Shown here piece after piece: positions 18,350 through 26,023 of a stretch of 64,000 nt of DNA. The DNA comes from Bacteroidaceae bacterium (lineage in GTDB: Bacteria > Bacteroidota > Bacteroidia > Bacteroidales > Bacteroidaceae). The position numbers and the translations under genes are program-made. A model generated the notes under the pieces. The model worked only from the letters and a program-made list of their open reading frames with translations, was not told where the DNA came from and made no database searches. The DNA lies in NCBI GenBank assembly GCA_017522785.1, contig JAFWYF010000001.1:62001-126000 (forward strand), written 5' to 3'. The first letter of the stretch is position 1; each line of letters begins with the position of its first letter.

Positions 18350-18357
18350 CGAAGATA
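18350..18357 (-). promoter_or_regulatory. Candidate -7 box upstream of tamB (TATCTTCG, followed by C)
   Basis: The minus strand reads TATCTTCGC ending three bases before the ATG at 18346. The same nonamer precedes recF, cysS and the DUF4831 gene. If functional here, transcription would begin at or just inside that ATG, which argues for a start farther downstream. No -33 element is visible. Confidence 0.35.
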
Positions 18358-18470
18358 GTGAAAAATGTGAATATATACTACATGTTCCCATTTATAATAT
18401 AATTTTAATTTTAAATTAAAGATAATTCATGTAAATAAATGTACATCTCGTACGTTAGGCACGTCTTTTG

Positions 18471-18502
18471 CTTGTATAATTGTTCGTTTTTTTTTAATTT
18501 TG
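18471..18502 (+). promoter_or_regulatory. Promoter of the SLC13-type transporter gene
   Basis: CTTG at 18471-18474, a 20-base spacer and TAATTTTG at 18495-18502, a perfect -7 box. The ATG follows 60 bases later. Confidence 0.55.
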
Positions 18503-18562
18503 CAATGAATATATGGCGTAGTTGTGCCTGCAATTGTTGTGTGAAATCTTAAAATGTAATAT

Positions 18563-20431
18563 ATGACAAATGATATGATTATAACACTGTCGGTATTGCT
18601 TCTTTCTGTTTTCTTTTTTGTGAACGGAAAGATACGCTCCGATATTGTTGCGTTATGTGCTTTGGCAACCCTTATGCTCTTTGGTATCATAGATGTAAAT
18701 GAAGCATTAGCCGGATTCTCAAATTCGGTTATCATAATGATGATAGGTCTTTTTGTGGTTGGTGGTGCCATCTTTCAAACAGGTTTGGCAAAAATGATAA
18801 GTTCCAAATTGATGAAGCTTGCCGGCAATAGCGAACTACGATTGTTTCTACTTGTTATGTTGGTTACTTCGGCCATAGGAGGTTTTGTTAGTAACACCGG
18901 AACAGTTGCAATAATGTTGCCTATAGTTGTCAGTATGGCAATGAGCGTAAAAATGAATCCTAGTCGTTTGCTTATGCCTTTGGCCTTTGCAAGTAGCATG
19001 GGTGGTATGATGACACTAATTGGTACACCGCCTAACTTGGTTATTCAAGAGGAACTAACCAAATCGGGCTATGAACCTCTGGCGTTCTTTTCGTTTCTTC
19101 CTGTTGGAATAATCTGTGTTATAGTTGGTGTATTGGTGTTAATGCCTTTGAGCAAATTGTTCTTGTCTAAGTCGGGAGCCCTTAGTGGTGATAGCGCGAG
19201 TACCGGAAAATCTTTGAAAACACTTGTCAAAGAGTATGGTATAGCGAGCAGTTTGCACCGTTTGCAAATTACTTCGGAGTCTTTGCTCATTGGAAAAATG
19301 CTTGTTGAATTGGATGCTCGTAAGAAATATGGCATAAATATCATTGAGATTAGACGAGTTGAGCGTGCTCAAAACAGATTGCTTAAAAATGTTATACAAC
19401 GAGCTGCAGAATCGGATACGGTGCTATATGATGGAGATATTCTCTATCTTACAGGAAATCGCGAAAATACGCATGCTTTTGCCGACGCATACAAACTTAA
19501 GTATATCTCCGAAGAGAAACATGGTAAGAGTCAATCTCTCGATTTCTACGATATCGGTGTTGCCGAAATCGTCTTAATGCCTTCGTCATCAATTATAAAC
19601 AAAAAAATTAAAGAGGCTGAATTCCGTTCAAAGTATAATGTAAATGTCTTGGGCATATGTCGCAAAAAGAAATATATACTTCAGGCATTAGCAGAAGAGA
19701 CAATTCAGAGTGGCGATGTGTTACTTGTGCAAGGTTCATGGGATAATATAGCGGCTTTGGAAAAAGAGACAACTGAGTGGATTGTGGTAGGTCGTCCTTT
19801 GGAAGAGGCGGCAAAAGTTACTCTCGATTATAAGGCTCCACTTGCTGCCGGCATAATGTTGCTCATGATAGCGGCAATGGTGTTCGACTTTATACCTATT
19901 GCTCCTGTAACAGCAGTTATAGTGGCCGGTTTGCTTATGGTGCTTACCGGCTGTTTCCGCAATGTCGAAGCTGCATATAAAACCATTAGTTGGGAAAGTG
20001 TTGTGCTTATCGCCGCAATGATGCCAATGGCTACAGCTCTCGAAAATACCGGTGTTTCTTCGTATATTTCAAATACTTTGGTAAATGTATTGGGTGAAGG
20101 ATTTGGCCCATTGGCTCTACTTGCCGGAATCTATTTTACGACATCGCTAATGACTATGTTCATTAGCAATACCGCAACAGCAGTCTTGCTTGCTCCTATA
20201 GCAATGAGTAGTGCTGTTATGTTGGGCGTTAGTCCTGTGCCTTTCCTGTTCGCAGTAACAGTTGCAGCAAGTATGTGTTTTGCTTCCCCGTTCTCGACAC
20301 CACCAAATGCACTTGTTATGCCTGCCGGACAATACACCTTTATGGATTATGTAAAGGTGGGTTTGCCTTTGCAAATAATAATGGGCATTGTTATGGTGCT
20401 GTTATTGCCTTTGCTCTTTCCATTTAATTAG
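18563..20431 (+). CDS. SLC13/DASS-family anion transporter with two RCK_C domains
   Basis: Inner-membrane secondary transporter for a divalent anion such as sulfate, a dicarboxylate or similar. Hydrophobic helices fill residues 1-200 and 415-620, with the characteristic SNTGTVAIMLP and GTPPNLVIQ motifs in the first half and ISNTATAVLLAP and FSTPPNALV in the second, the inverted-repeat architecture of the family. Between them, about 210-385, lie two soluble TrkA-C (RCK_C) domains that typically bind a regulatory ligand. The length, 622 residues, fits this subfamily. It has its own promoter and stands between tamB (divergent) and the sigma-54 activator operon. The substrate cannot be read from the sequence. 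Confidence 0.88.
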   Translation: MTNDMIITLSVLLLSVFFFVNGKIRSDIVALCALATLMLFGIIDVNEALAGFSNSVIIMMIGLFVVGGAIFQTGLAKMISSKLMKLAGNSELRLFLLVMLVTSAIGGFVSNTGTVAIMLPIVVSMAMSVKMNPSRLLMPLAFASSMGGMMTLIGTPPNLVIQEELTKSGYEPLAFFSFLPVGIICVIVGVLVLMPLSKLFLSKSGALSGDSASTGKSLKTLVKEYGIASSLHRLQITSESLLIGKMLVELDARKKYGINIIEIRRVERAQNRLLKNVIQRAAESDTVLYDGDILYLTGNRENTHAFADAYKLKYISEEKHGKSQSLDFYDIGVAEIVLMPSSSIINKKIKEAEFRSKYNVNVLGICRKKKYILQALAEETIQSGDVLLVQGSWDNIAALEKETTEWIVVGRPLEEAAKVTLDYKAPLAAGIMLLMIAAMVFDFIPIAPVTAVIVAGLLMVLTGCFRNVEAAYKTISWESVVLIAAMMPMATALENTGVSSYISNTLVNVLGEGFGPLALLAGIYFTTSLMTMFISNTATAVLLAPIAMSSAVMLGVSPVPFLFAVTVAASMCFASPFSTPPNALVMPAGQYTFMDYVKVGLPLQIIMGIVMVLLLPLLFPFN

Positions 20432-20488
20432 GTCTGCCAAAATTGCAACTTTTTTATAAAATTGCACTGTTTTTTAATAATTAATCGG

Positions 20489-20496
20489 TAATTTTG
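20489..20496 (+). promoter_or_regulatory. -7 box of the sigma-54 activator-lptE-TPR-secG operon
   Basis: TAATTTTG is a perfect TAnnTTTG match, 16 bases before the ATG. The -33 element is poor. This is a primary-sigma promoter; I see no GG-N10-GC sigma-54 site here. Confidence 0.5.
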
Positions 20497-20512
20497 TCAG
20501 CAAATTCGTTAT

Positions 20513-21742
20513 ATGGAAAAAATAGAGATACAGAGGGTGAAACAGCAATTTGGTATAATAGGAAATGATGCCGAATTGTTACGAGCAATAGATACAGCTA
20601 TCCAAGTGGCTCATACCGATTTAACAGTTCTAATTACAGGTGAAAGTGGTGTGGGTAAGGAGTTCTTTCCTCAAATAATACACACAAATAGTGTGCGTAA
20701 ACATGGAAAGTATTTTGCTGTGAACTGTGGAGCTATCCCCGAGGGAACCATCGACTCCGAACTGTTTGGCCATGTAAAGGGCGCTTTTACCGATGCTGTT
20801 AGTGAACGTAAAGGCTATTTCAGTGAGGCCGATGGTGGTACAATCTTTCTTGATGAAGTAGGCGAATTGCCTCTCTCGACACAAGCGCGACTTTTACGTG
20901 TTTTGGAAAATGGGGAGTTCATCAGGGTGGGTTCTTCAAAAGTGGAAAAGACCAATGTTCGCATAGTGTGTGCAACAAATGTGAATCTTCCCGAAGCAAT
21001 TAGTGAAGGACGTTTTAGAGAGGACCTTTACTACCGTTTGAACACAGTTCCTATTAAAATACCTGCATTGCGCAAACGAGGTGAAGATATAGTGCTTCTG
21101 TTCAAAAAATTTGCAATGGATTTCTCAGTCAAATATAATATTCCCAAGGTACAACTCGATGAGCAGGCAAAACAGATGCTCATGAATTACTCTTGGCCGG
21201 GTAATATAAGACAACTGAAAAATGTGGCAGAGCAAATATCTATTTTGGAACTAAATCGCGAGGTTTCTGCCGAAACCATGAAGCGTTATTTGCCGGAACA
21301 GTCAAAATCGAACCTTCCAACTCTGTTTGCTCGAAAAGGTAGTGCGGATAAAACTTTTGAAAGTGAGCGCGAAATATTGTACAGCGTTCTGTTCGATATG
21401 CGTCGCGATATAACAGAATTGCGTAGCCAAGTACAGAAATTGATGTCGGGACATTCTCATTCTAACGATAATATCCCACTGTATCAGGCACAAGAGTTGC
21501 CGGTGGTGCAGAGCGCAGTGCAACCAACCTTGCATATACCTCCACAAGTACACGAGGTTGAGCATAGTATAATTGATAGTAGTGAATATATAGAAGAGGC
21601 CATGACGCTGGAGGATTTAGAGAAGCGTGCTATTGTGCAGGCGCTCGAACGTCATCGTGGAAAACGTCGTGATGCTGCAAAGGAACTGGAAATCTCGGAA
21701 CGAACTTTATATAGAAAAATAAAAGAGTATGGTATCGACTAA
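20513..21742 (+). CDS. Sigma-54-interacting AAA+ transcriptional activator with Fis-type HTH
   Basis: Bacterial enhancer-binding protein that would remodel RNA polymerase carrying RpoN, encoded at 49.2 kb. Walker A GESGVGKE is at residues 43-50, Walker B GTIFLDEVGEL at about 109-119, and the arginine-finger/sensor region FREDLYYRLN follows. The Fis-type HTH is C-terminal (AAKELEISERTLYRKIKEYG). There is no receiver, GAF or PAS domain, so input must come otherwise. The sigma-54-contacting loop reads GAFTDA at residues 90-95 instead of GAFTGA (Asp94, codon 20792-20794). It leads an operon with lptE, a TPR gene and secG, a conserved-looking envelope cluster; the lptE start lies inside its 3' end. 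Confidence 0.92.
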   Translation: MEKIEIQRVKQQFGIIGNDAELLRAIDTAIQVAHTDLTVLITGESGVGKEFFPQIIHTNSVRKHGKYFAVNCGAIPEGTIDSELFGHVKGAFTDAVSERKGYFSEADGGTIFLDEVGELPLSTQARLLRVLENGEFIRVGSSKVEKTNVRIVCATNVNLPEAISEGRFREDLYYRLNTVPIKIPALRKRGEDIVLLFKKFAMDFSVKYNIPKVQLDEQAKQMLMNYSWPGNIRQLKNVAEQISILELNREVSAETMKRYLPEQSKSNLPTLFARKGSADKTFESEREILYSVLFDMRRDITELRSQVQKLMSGHSHSNDNIPLYQAQELPVVQSAVQPTLHIPPQVHEVEHSIIDSSEYIEEAMTLEDLEKRAIVQALERHRGKRRDAAKELEISERTLYRKIKEYGID

Positions 21743-22256
21743 AATAGGAAAAAAGGTGTTGACATTTCTCGCAGTCGTAATGGTTATGGCTGTTGCAGGG
21801 TGCAAGGTTAGTTATAAACTCACCGGCGCTTCAATTGACTATACCAAAGTGAAAACAATATCTCTTGAGACATTTCAGAATCGTGCCGCATATCAATGGG
21901 GCCCAATGGCTACAATGCTGAATGAAACATTGAGCGATGTTTTTGTTCAACAGACAAAGTTGCAACAGGTTCCTCGAGGTGGCGATTTGCAACTTGCAGG
22001 TGAGATTACTGCATACGACCAATTCAATAAATCTATCTCGGCCGACGGATATTCTGCAATGGTGCAGTTAAAGATGACGGTTAATGTACGCTTTACAAAT
22101 AATACAAATCACGAAGAGGATTTTGAAAGAACATTCTCGGCAACACGTGATTTCGATGCGACACAATCGTTGGAGAGCGTGCAAGAAGAACTTGTAACTC
22201 AAATGATAAAAGAGATTGTAGAGTCAATATTTAATGCATCGGTAGCAAATTGGTAA
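21729..22256 (+). CDS. lptE: LPS-assembly lipoprotein LptE-like
   Basis: Outer-membrane lipoprotein expected to plug and stabilise LptD during lipopolysaccharide insertion. A lipoprotein signal with lipobox VAGC places the acylated Cys at about residue 25. The mature part begins VSYKLTGASIDY, followed by KTISLETFQNRA and LQLAGEITAYDQF, typical of the Bacteroidota LptE family. It has 175 residues, the expected size. Its start overlaps the upstream activator gene by 14 bp, implying translational coupling, and the next gene follows after 4 bases. The assignment rests on family pattern and position in the secG cluster. Confidence 0.88.
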   Translation: MVSTKIGKKVLTFLAVVMVMAVAGCKVSYKLTGASIDYTKVKTISLETFQNRAAYQWGPMATMLNETLSDVFVQQTKLQQVPRGGDLQLAGEITAYDQFNKSISADGYSAMVQLKMTVNVRFTNNTNHEEDFERTFSATRDFDATQSLESVQEELVTQMIKEIVESIFNASVANW

Positions 22257-22260
22257 CAGA

Positions 22261-22971
22261 ATGGAGCCTCTTGCATTCTACATATCGCATCCCGGCCAAC
22301 TTAACAGAGAAACACTCTATGAGTTGCGTATGCTTGTTGGTAAATACCCCTATTTCGATGTTGCGCGTCTATTGATGCTCAAAAATCTCTATCTCTTACA
22401 CGATATTGAGTTTGGTAAGGAACTTCGCAAAGCGGCACTCTATCTCAAAAATCGTTGGGCCTTGTTCGAGATAATTGAGGGTTATGGTGTTCTGCCTGCT
22501 GAGGAAAATGTTACAACAGACATCTCTATAGACAGAACAATGACCTTGATAGATGCTTTCCTCGATACTCTGCCACACGAAACACTCTCTTTGGATGCCG
22601 AAGGAGCTGCGGCAATTGATTATATGTCGGCATACATGAAAAATGAGGAAAATACCAATGTCTCTCCTATCCCCGAACTGAGAGGACAAATGCTTATAGA
22701 CCGTTTCTTGTCGAGTGATAATGAGAAAATAACATTGCAACTTCATGCCGATAATGAATCCGATGAAGTGCTTGCTTCGCAAGAGGATGATGATTTACCC
22801 GAAACATCTTTTTTTACAGAAACTCTTGCAAATATTTATATTAAGCAGAAAAAATATGATAAAGCACTCGAAATTATTAAGCGATTATGTTTGGAATATC
22901 CGAATAAAAACCGTTACTTTGCAGACCAAATAAGGTTTTTGGAGAAAATTGTTAAATTCTCCAAGAAATAG
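22261..22971 (+). CDS. Tetratricopeptide-like hypothetical protein
   Basis: A 236-residue soluble protein with no signal peptide. The first third (HPGQLNRETLYELRMLVGKYPYF) is typical of a Bacteroidota protein of unknown role. The middle is acidic and of low complexity, and the C-terminus holds a TPR-like hairpin (ETLANIYIKQKKYDKALEII, then LCLEYPNKN). It lies 4 bases after lptE and 44 before secG in the same operon, so a role in envelope biogenesis or export is a reasonable guess, but no function is known to me. Confidence 0.75.
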   Translation: MEPLAFYISHPGQLNRETLYELRMLVGKYPYFDVARLLMLKNLYLLHDIEFGKELRKAALYLKNRWALFEIIEGYGVLPAEENVTTDISIDRTMTLIDAFLDTLPHETLSLDAEGAAAIDYMSAYMKNEENTNVSPIPELRGQMLIDRFLSSDNEKITLQLHADNESDEVLASQEDDDLPETSFFTETLANIYIKQKKYDKALEIIKRLCLEYPNKNRYFADQIRFLEKIVKFSKK

Positions 22972-23015
22972 GCACTTTTTTCAGTAATTAGTAAAAATTA
23001 AAATTAGAATAGAAA

Positions 23016-23360
23016 ATGTATTTACTTTGTATTTTTTTGATTGTATTAGCATCAGTGCTAATGTGCGGAATAGTTCTTATTCAGAACTCTAAAGGCGGTG
23101 GCCTTGCATCGGGTTTCGCTTCATCGAACCAAATTATGGGTGTTCGCAAAACTACCGATTTTCTTGAGAAAGCAACATGGACTTTGGCTATCTTCATCGC
23201 AGTAATGAGTGTATGTGCAGCATTTGCAATGCCCGATGCTGTTCAGGTTGATAGCAGCCACATCCAACCCAGTGCTGTTGAAAGCAGTGAGGTAAATCCC
23301 AATATTGCTCCCGACTTCTCACAAGAGGTTGAGGCTCCCGCACCTGCTGAGGCTGAATAA
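23016..23360 (+). CDS. secG: Preprotein translocase subunit SecG
   Basis: Small accessory subunit of the SecYEG channel. It has two membrane helices (about residues 1-22 and 52-72) separated by the conserved loop QNSKGGGLASGF and TDFLEKATW. The C-terminal tail is acidic and Pro/Ala-rich (about residues 75-114) and not conserved. At 114 residues it is a normal SecG. It is the last gene of the activator-lptE-TPR-secG operon, followed 10 bases later by a strong terminator. Confidence 0.95.
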   Translation: MYLLCIFLIVLASVLMCGIVLIQNSKGGGLASGFASSNQIMGVRKTTDFLEKATWTLAIFIAVMSVCAAFAMPDAVQVDSSHIQPSAVESSEVNPNIAPDFSQEVEAPAPAEAE

Positions 23361-23370
23361 TTGTAATCAG

Positions 23371-23420
23371 ATATAAAAATAAAGGATGCAAAAAAATTTT
23401 TGCATCCTTTATTTTTATAT
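23371..23420. terminator. Bidirectional terminator, 24-bp stem with 2-base loop
   Basis: Arms 23371-23394 and 23397-23420 pair perfectly around a two-base loop. It serves secG (rightward) and the ATP-grasp gene (leftward), whose stop codon at 23415-23417 lies inside the right arm. Confidence 0.92.
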
Positions 23421-24527
23421 AGAGTTTTTCATCTCAATAACTAACCTGTGGTTGTTTATTGATGCTATAAATCCTTTTTCTCTATTTGGCGTGAGTAAGG
23501 TGTTGCAATCGCCTTTTTGTTTGTATATCTCAATGGCGGCTATTCCTAAATTCATACGCATGTTAATTTCAATACAGGGGTGTATTTTTATTCTGCCATC
23601 TTCATTGGTAATCAATAGATCAATACCTATGAACCCTGTATAATCGTCAGCAAAATGTTTTTTTAACAGTGTTTTATGTTCATCTATGACCCATTGCAAT
23701 ATGTCGTCATCAATTCCTGTGGCTAGAATTGTGTTGTGCAGAGTATCTTGCGATGCAACAATATTGCTACCATAATATCCATTGTCTGCTGCTAGAAAAA
23801 CCGAATATCCACAAAAAGATATTTCTCTGTTTTCTCCTATCTTGAACTCTAAAGCAAAATCGAGGCTTTTCTCATAGTATCTGTCGGCAACAAATCCTCC
23901 TTGACGTTTAATAAATCCAACAAGCTTTTCGCGTATCGATGGCAAGAATAGGCTGTCTCCTGCAAAAACACCTCTTCCGCTACTCGACCAAGGCGATTTG
24001 AATATCGTGCGTTCGTGTAATTCGGGAATCTCTAGAGTTGTTTCGAAACGCATCTGCTCTCCAACAAAATGGCATCCTATTCCGTCTCTCTTTGCTTTGT
24101 CTAAAAACTCTTTTATATATATAGTGGCATATCTTTTGCTCGACAATTCTCTAATTTTGTTGAGTGTGGCATCTGTCGGCAATAGATTCTCGGGTACACC
24201 AAATCTGCGAAACTTTTCTGCGATAGCTCTGCTCCAACCCCAAGGAGATGGTTTGTACTCTCTGCCTATGCGTTTGCATAACTCGTTGTAGTTCTCCTTA
24301 GGCGTTGTGAAAAAGAGTGTTTTACCGCAACTTTTTATTAGTTCGTCTGCATTAATAAGCAATTCTTCGTCGTTAGTCATAACAACGTCATATTCATTTG
24401 CCCACCACATTGGCAGTAGAGCCAAGTCGTGCTCCATGCTCAATATATTCTTTGGTGGAATATATTTGCGCATGTTCGATGCCAACGCTAATTCGTTGGA
24501 ACAATTGAATATATGCAGGTTGTTCAT
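23415..24527 (-). CDS. ATP-grasp-like protein of unknown function
   Basis: A 370-residue cytoplasmic protein. The C-terminal half has ATP-grasp features: a Lys/Gly-rich loop FKSPWSSSGRGV at about residues 185-196, GFIGIDLLI and then IHPCIEINMR with the Glu/Asn pair that normally binds metal-ATP. The N-terminal half (HIFNCSNELALAS, SPWGWS) is not a domain I recognise. ATP-grasp enzymes ligate a carboxylate to an amine or thiol, so a small-molecule or peptide ligase is likely, with unknown substrates. The start ATG at 24527 shares one base with the ribH stop (TAATG), implying translational coupling. A longer start at 24569 would invade ribH and looks spurious. Relation to riboflavin synthesis is unproven. 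Confidence 0.75.
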   Translation of the reverse strand: MNNLHIFNCSNELALASNMRKYIPPKNILSMEHDLALLPMWWANEYDVVMTNDEELLINADELIKSCGKTLFFTTPKENYNELCKRIGREYKPSPWGWSRAIAEKFRRFGVPENLLPTDATLNKIRELSSKRYATIYIKEFLDKAKRDGIGCHFVGEQMRFETTLEIPELHERTIFKSPWSSSGRGVFAGDSLFLPSIREKLVGFIKRQGGFVADRYYEKSLDFALEFKIGENREISFCGYSVFLAADNGYYGSNIVASQDTLHNTILATGIDDDILQWVIDEHKTLLKKHFADDYTGFIGIDLLITNEDGRIKIHPCIEINMRMNLGIAAIEIYKQKGDCNTLLTPNREKGFIASINNHRLVIEMKNSI

Positions 24528-25009
24528 TATTTGAACTGGGCCATCATTTGCAGGGCAGTTACAGCGCATTCATCGCCTTTGTTGCCAAGACGACCTCCAC
24601 TGCGTTCTTGTGCTTGTAGCAGTGTGTTTGTGGTTATCAATCCAAATATTACAGGAATGTCGTATGTTACATTTAACTGTGATAGACCGGCTGTAACACC
24701 TTCACATATATAATCGAAGTGAGGTGTGTCGCCACGAATAACACAGCCAATGGCAATAACAGCATCATATTTCCCGCTTTTAACCATTTGTGAGGCACCG
24801 AATATTAGTTCGAAACTGCCGGGAACACTTGCAATAGTTATATCATCTGCTTTAACTCCGTTCTCTTGCAGTGTCTTTATAGCACCATCGCGCAGAGCGT
24901 ATGTGATATCACTATTCCACTCGGCATATACTATACCAACTTTTCGTCCTTCACCCGATGCAATCTTTGTGGGGTCGTATTGCGATAAATTATGCATTTC
25001 TGTAGCCAT
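24527..25009 (-). CDS. ribH: 6,7-dimethyl-8-ribityllumazine synthase
   Basis: Penultimate step of riboflavin synthesis, condensing 5-amino-6-ribitylaminouracil with 3,4-dihydroxy-2-butanone-4-phosphate. Conserved blocks are [13 protein letters not shown], the [11 protein letters not shown] substrate loop and [15 protein letters not shown] with the catalytic His. The 160-residue length is standard. The ATG at 25009 (MATEMHN) was preferred over one 30 bases upstream because the -7 box at 25037-25044 would put transcription start between the two. It is first in a two-gene unit with the ATP-grasp gene. No FMN riboswitch is visible in the short leader. Confidence 0.96.
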   Translation of the reverse strand: MATEMHNLSQYDPTKIASGEGRKVGIVYAEWNSDITYALRDGAIKTLQENGVKADDITIASVPGSFELIFGASQMVKSGKYDAVIAIGCVIRGDTPHFDYICEGVTAGLSQLNVTYDIPVIFGLITTNTLLQAQERSGGRLGNKGDECAVTALQMMAQFK

Positions 25010-25036
25010 ATATATATTTATTATTTCATTTATTTG

Positions 25037-25067
25037 CAAATATAGTGCAAACGAGTGAAATATGAAA
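25037..25067 (-). promoter_or_regulatory. Promoter of ribH
   Basis: The minus strand has TATATTTG at 25044-25037, a perfect -7 box, with TTTC 19 bases upstream as a near -33. It predicts transcription start near 25031. Confidence 0.6.
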
Positions 25068-25109
25068 TTTACTTTAGTGATTTACTACAAGTTTTGCGGT
25101 CTGTTGTAA

Positions 25110-25149
25110 ATTGAAAGAGGCTGTATCACACGATACAGCCTCTTTCAAT
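25110..25149. terminator. Terminator of the membrane TPR gene
   Basis: 18-bp perfect stem (25110-25127 with 25132-25149) around the loop ACAC. It lies 16 bases beyond the TPR stop on the minus strand and insulates ribH. Confidence 0.85.
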
Positions 25150-25165
25150 GGAAAATATTATTCTA

Positions 25166-25834
25166 TTATTTTACGTGCTCAATATATTTGTCAATATCCA
25201 TGGCCTCGTAAGAAGTGGGGTACTCGCTCTTAATCTGGTTGTAAAGTTCGAGTGCTTTAGCCTTGTCGCCTTGTACTTCGTACATTCTTCCTGCGTTGAA
25301 TAGGCAGTTGGGGCTGATGCTGTTGCTCTCTGCTACCTCTGCAGCCTCTAACAAATATTTGATTGCTTTGTTGTTGTCGCCTGTGTTTGCATAGCAATTA
25401 CCCAAAGTGCGTAGAACTGATGCAGCAACCATTTGGTCGTTCCCGTCAAAATCTTTTAAGTAGGGGATAGCCTCCTCGTAACGGTTTAGTTTTGCAAGTG
25501 AAAAACCTGCGTATGCCTTTGCAAGGTTTGCAACTTTAGTTCCGCTATATTCGTCTGCAACTTGAACGAAGCCAAGAATGGTTACACTATCGCCATTAAG
25601 AGCCTCTTCGTAATGGTTTGCTGCAAAAAGAGCTTCTGCCTGAAACATTGCTTCTGCTGCCTCAGTCTCACGCTCCTCAGCGTATGAACTGTAGAATACA
25701 CTACCAATAATTGCAATAACAATAACTGCTACTGATGCAAGAATCTGATTTTTGTATTTGAGGATAAATGCCTCTGATTTTCCAAGAGCCTCGTCCAAAA
25801 TAATGGGCTCGTTGCTTGTCTGTTTTTTGCTCAT
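25166..25834 (-). CDS. Membrane-anchored tetratricopeptide repeat protein (YfgM-like)
   Basis: 222 residues with a single N-terminal membrane helix at about 31-49 (ILASVAVIVIAIIGSVFY) and a periplasmic TPR region thereafter. TPR units are visible as FSLAKLNRYEEAIPYL, LGNCYANTGDNNKAIKYLLEAA and AGRMYEVQGDKAKALELYNQI. This architecture resembles YfgM/ancillary SecYEG or BamD-neighbourhood scaffolds, so a chaperone-like role at the membrane is possible but unproven. It is monocistronic with its own terminator and is divergent from recF. Confidence 0.82.
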   Translation of the reverse strand: MSKKQTSNEPIILDEALGKSEAFILKYKNQILASVAVIVIAIIGSVFYSSYAEERETEAAEAMFQAEALFAANHYEEALNGDSVTILGFVQVADEYSGTKVANLAKAYAGFSLAKLNRYEEAIPYLKDFDGNDQMVAASVLRTLGNCYANTGDNNKAIKYLLEAAEVAESNSISPNCLFNAGRMYEVQGDKAKALELYNQIKSEYPTSYEAMDIDKYIEHVK

Positions 25835-25894
25835 GTCTATATGTTTTTTGTTTTATTCTTTAGGAATTAGTCTTATATCTGCAAAATGCGCTTG

Positions 25895-25902
25895 CAAAAA
25901 TA
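25895..25902 (-). promoter_or_regulatory. -7 box of the membrane TPR gene
   Basis: The minus strand reads TATTTTTG at 25902-25895, a perfect TAnnTTTG, 60 bases before the ATG. The -33 element is weak. Confidence 0.45.
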
Positions 25903-25962
25903 ATCAAAATTTGTTTAGTGCAGAAATTATATCTGTTTTTTTTCTTATATAATTGAATTGTG

Positions 25963-25993
25963 TCTGTTATAACGAGATTTTTTTCTATCTTCG
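25963..25993 (+). promoter_or_regulatory. Promoter of the recF operon
   Basis: TATCTTCG (25986-25993, followed by C) with TCTG 19 bases upstream. The ATG is 30 bases downstream. It belongs to the TATnTTCGC promoter variant seen repeatedly in the window. Confidence 0.5.
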
Positions 25994-26023
25994 CACCTAT
26001 ATTCAAAATAGAGAAGAGACGAA

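Noticed and set aside
25010-25109. FMN riboswitch upstream of ribH
   Set aside because: The predicted leader is only about 20 bases and lacks the conserved RFN helices.
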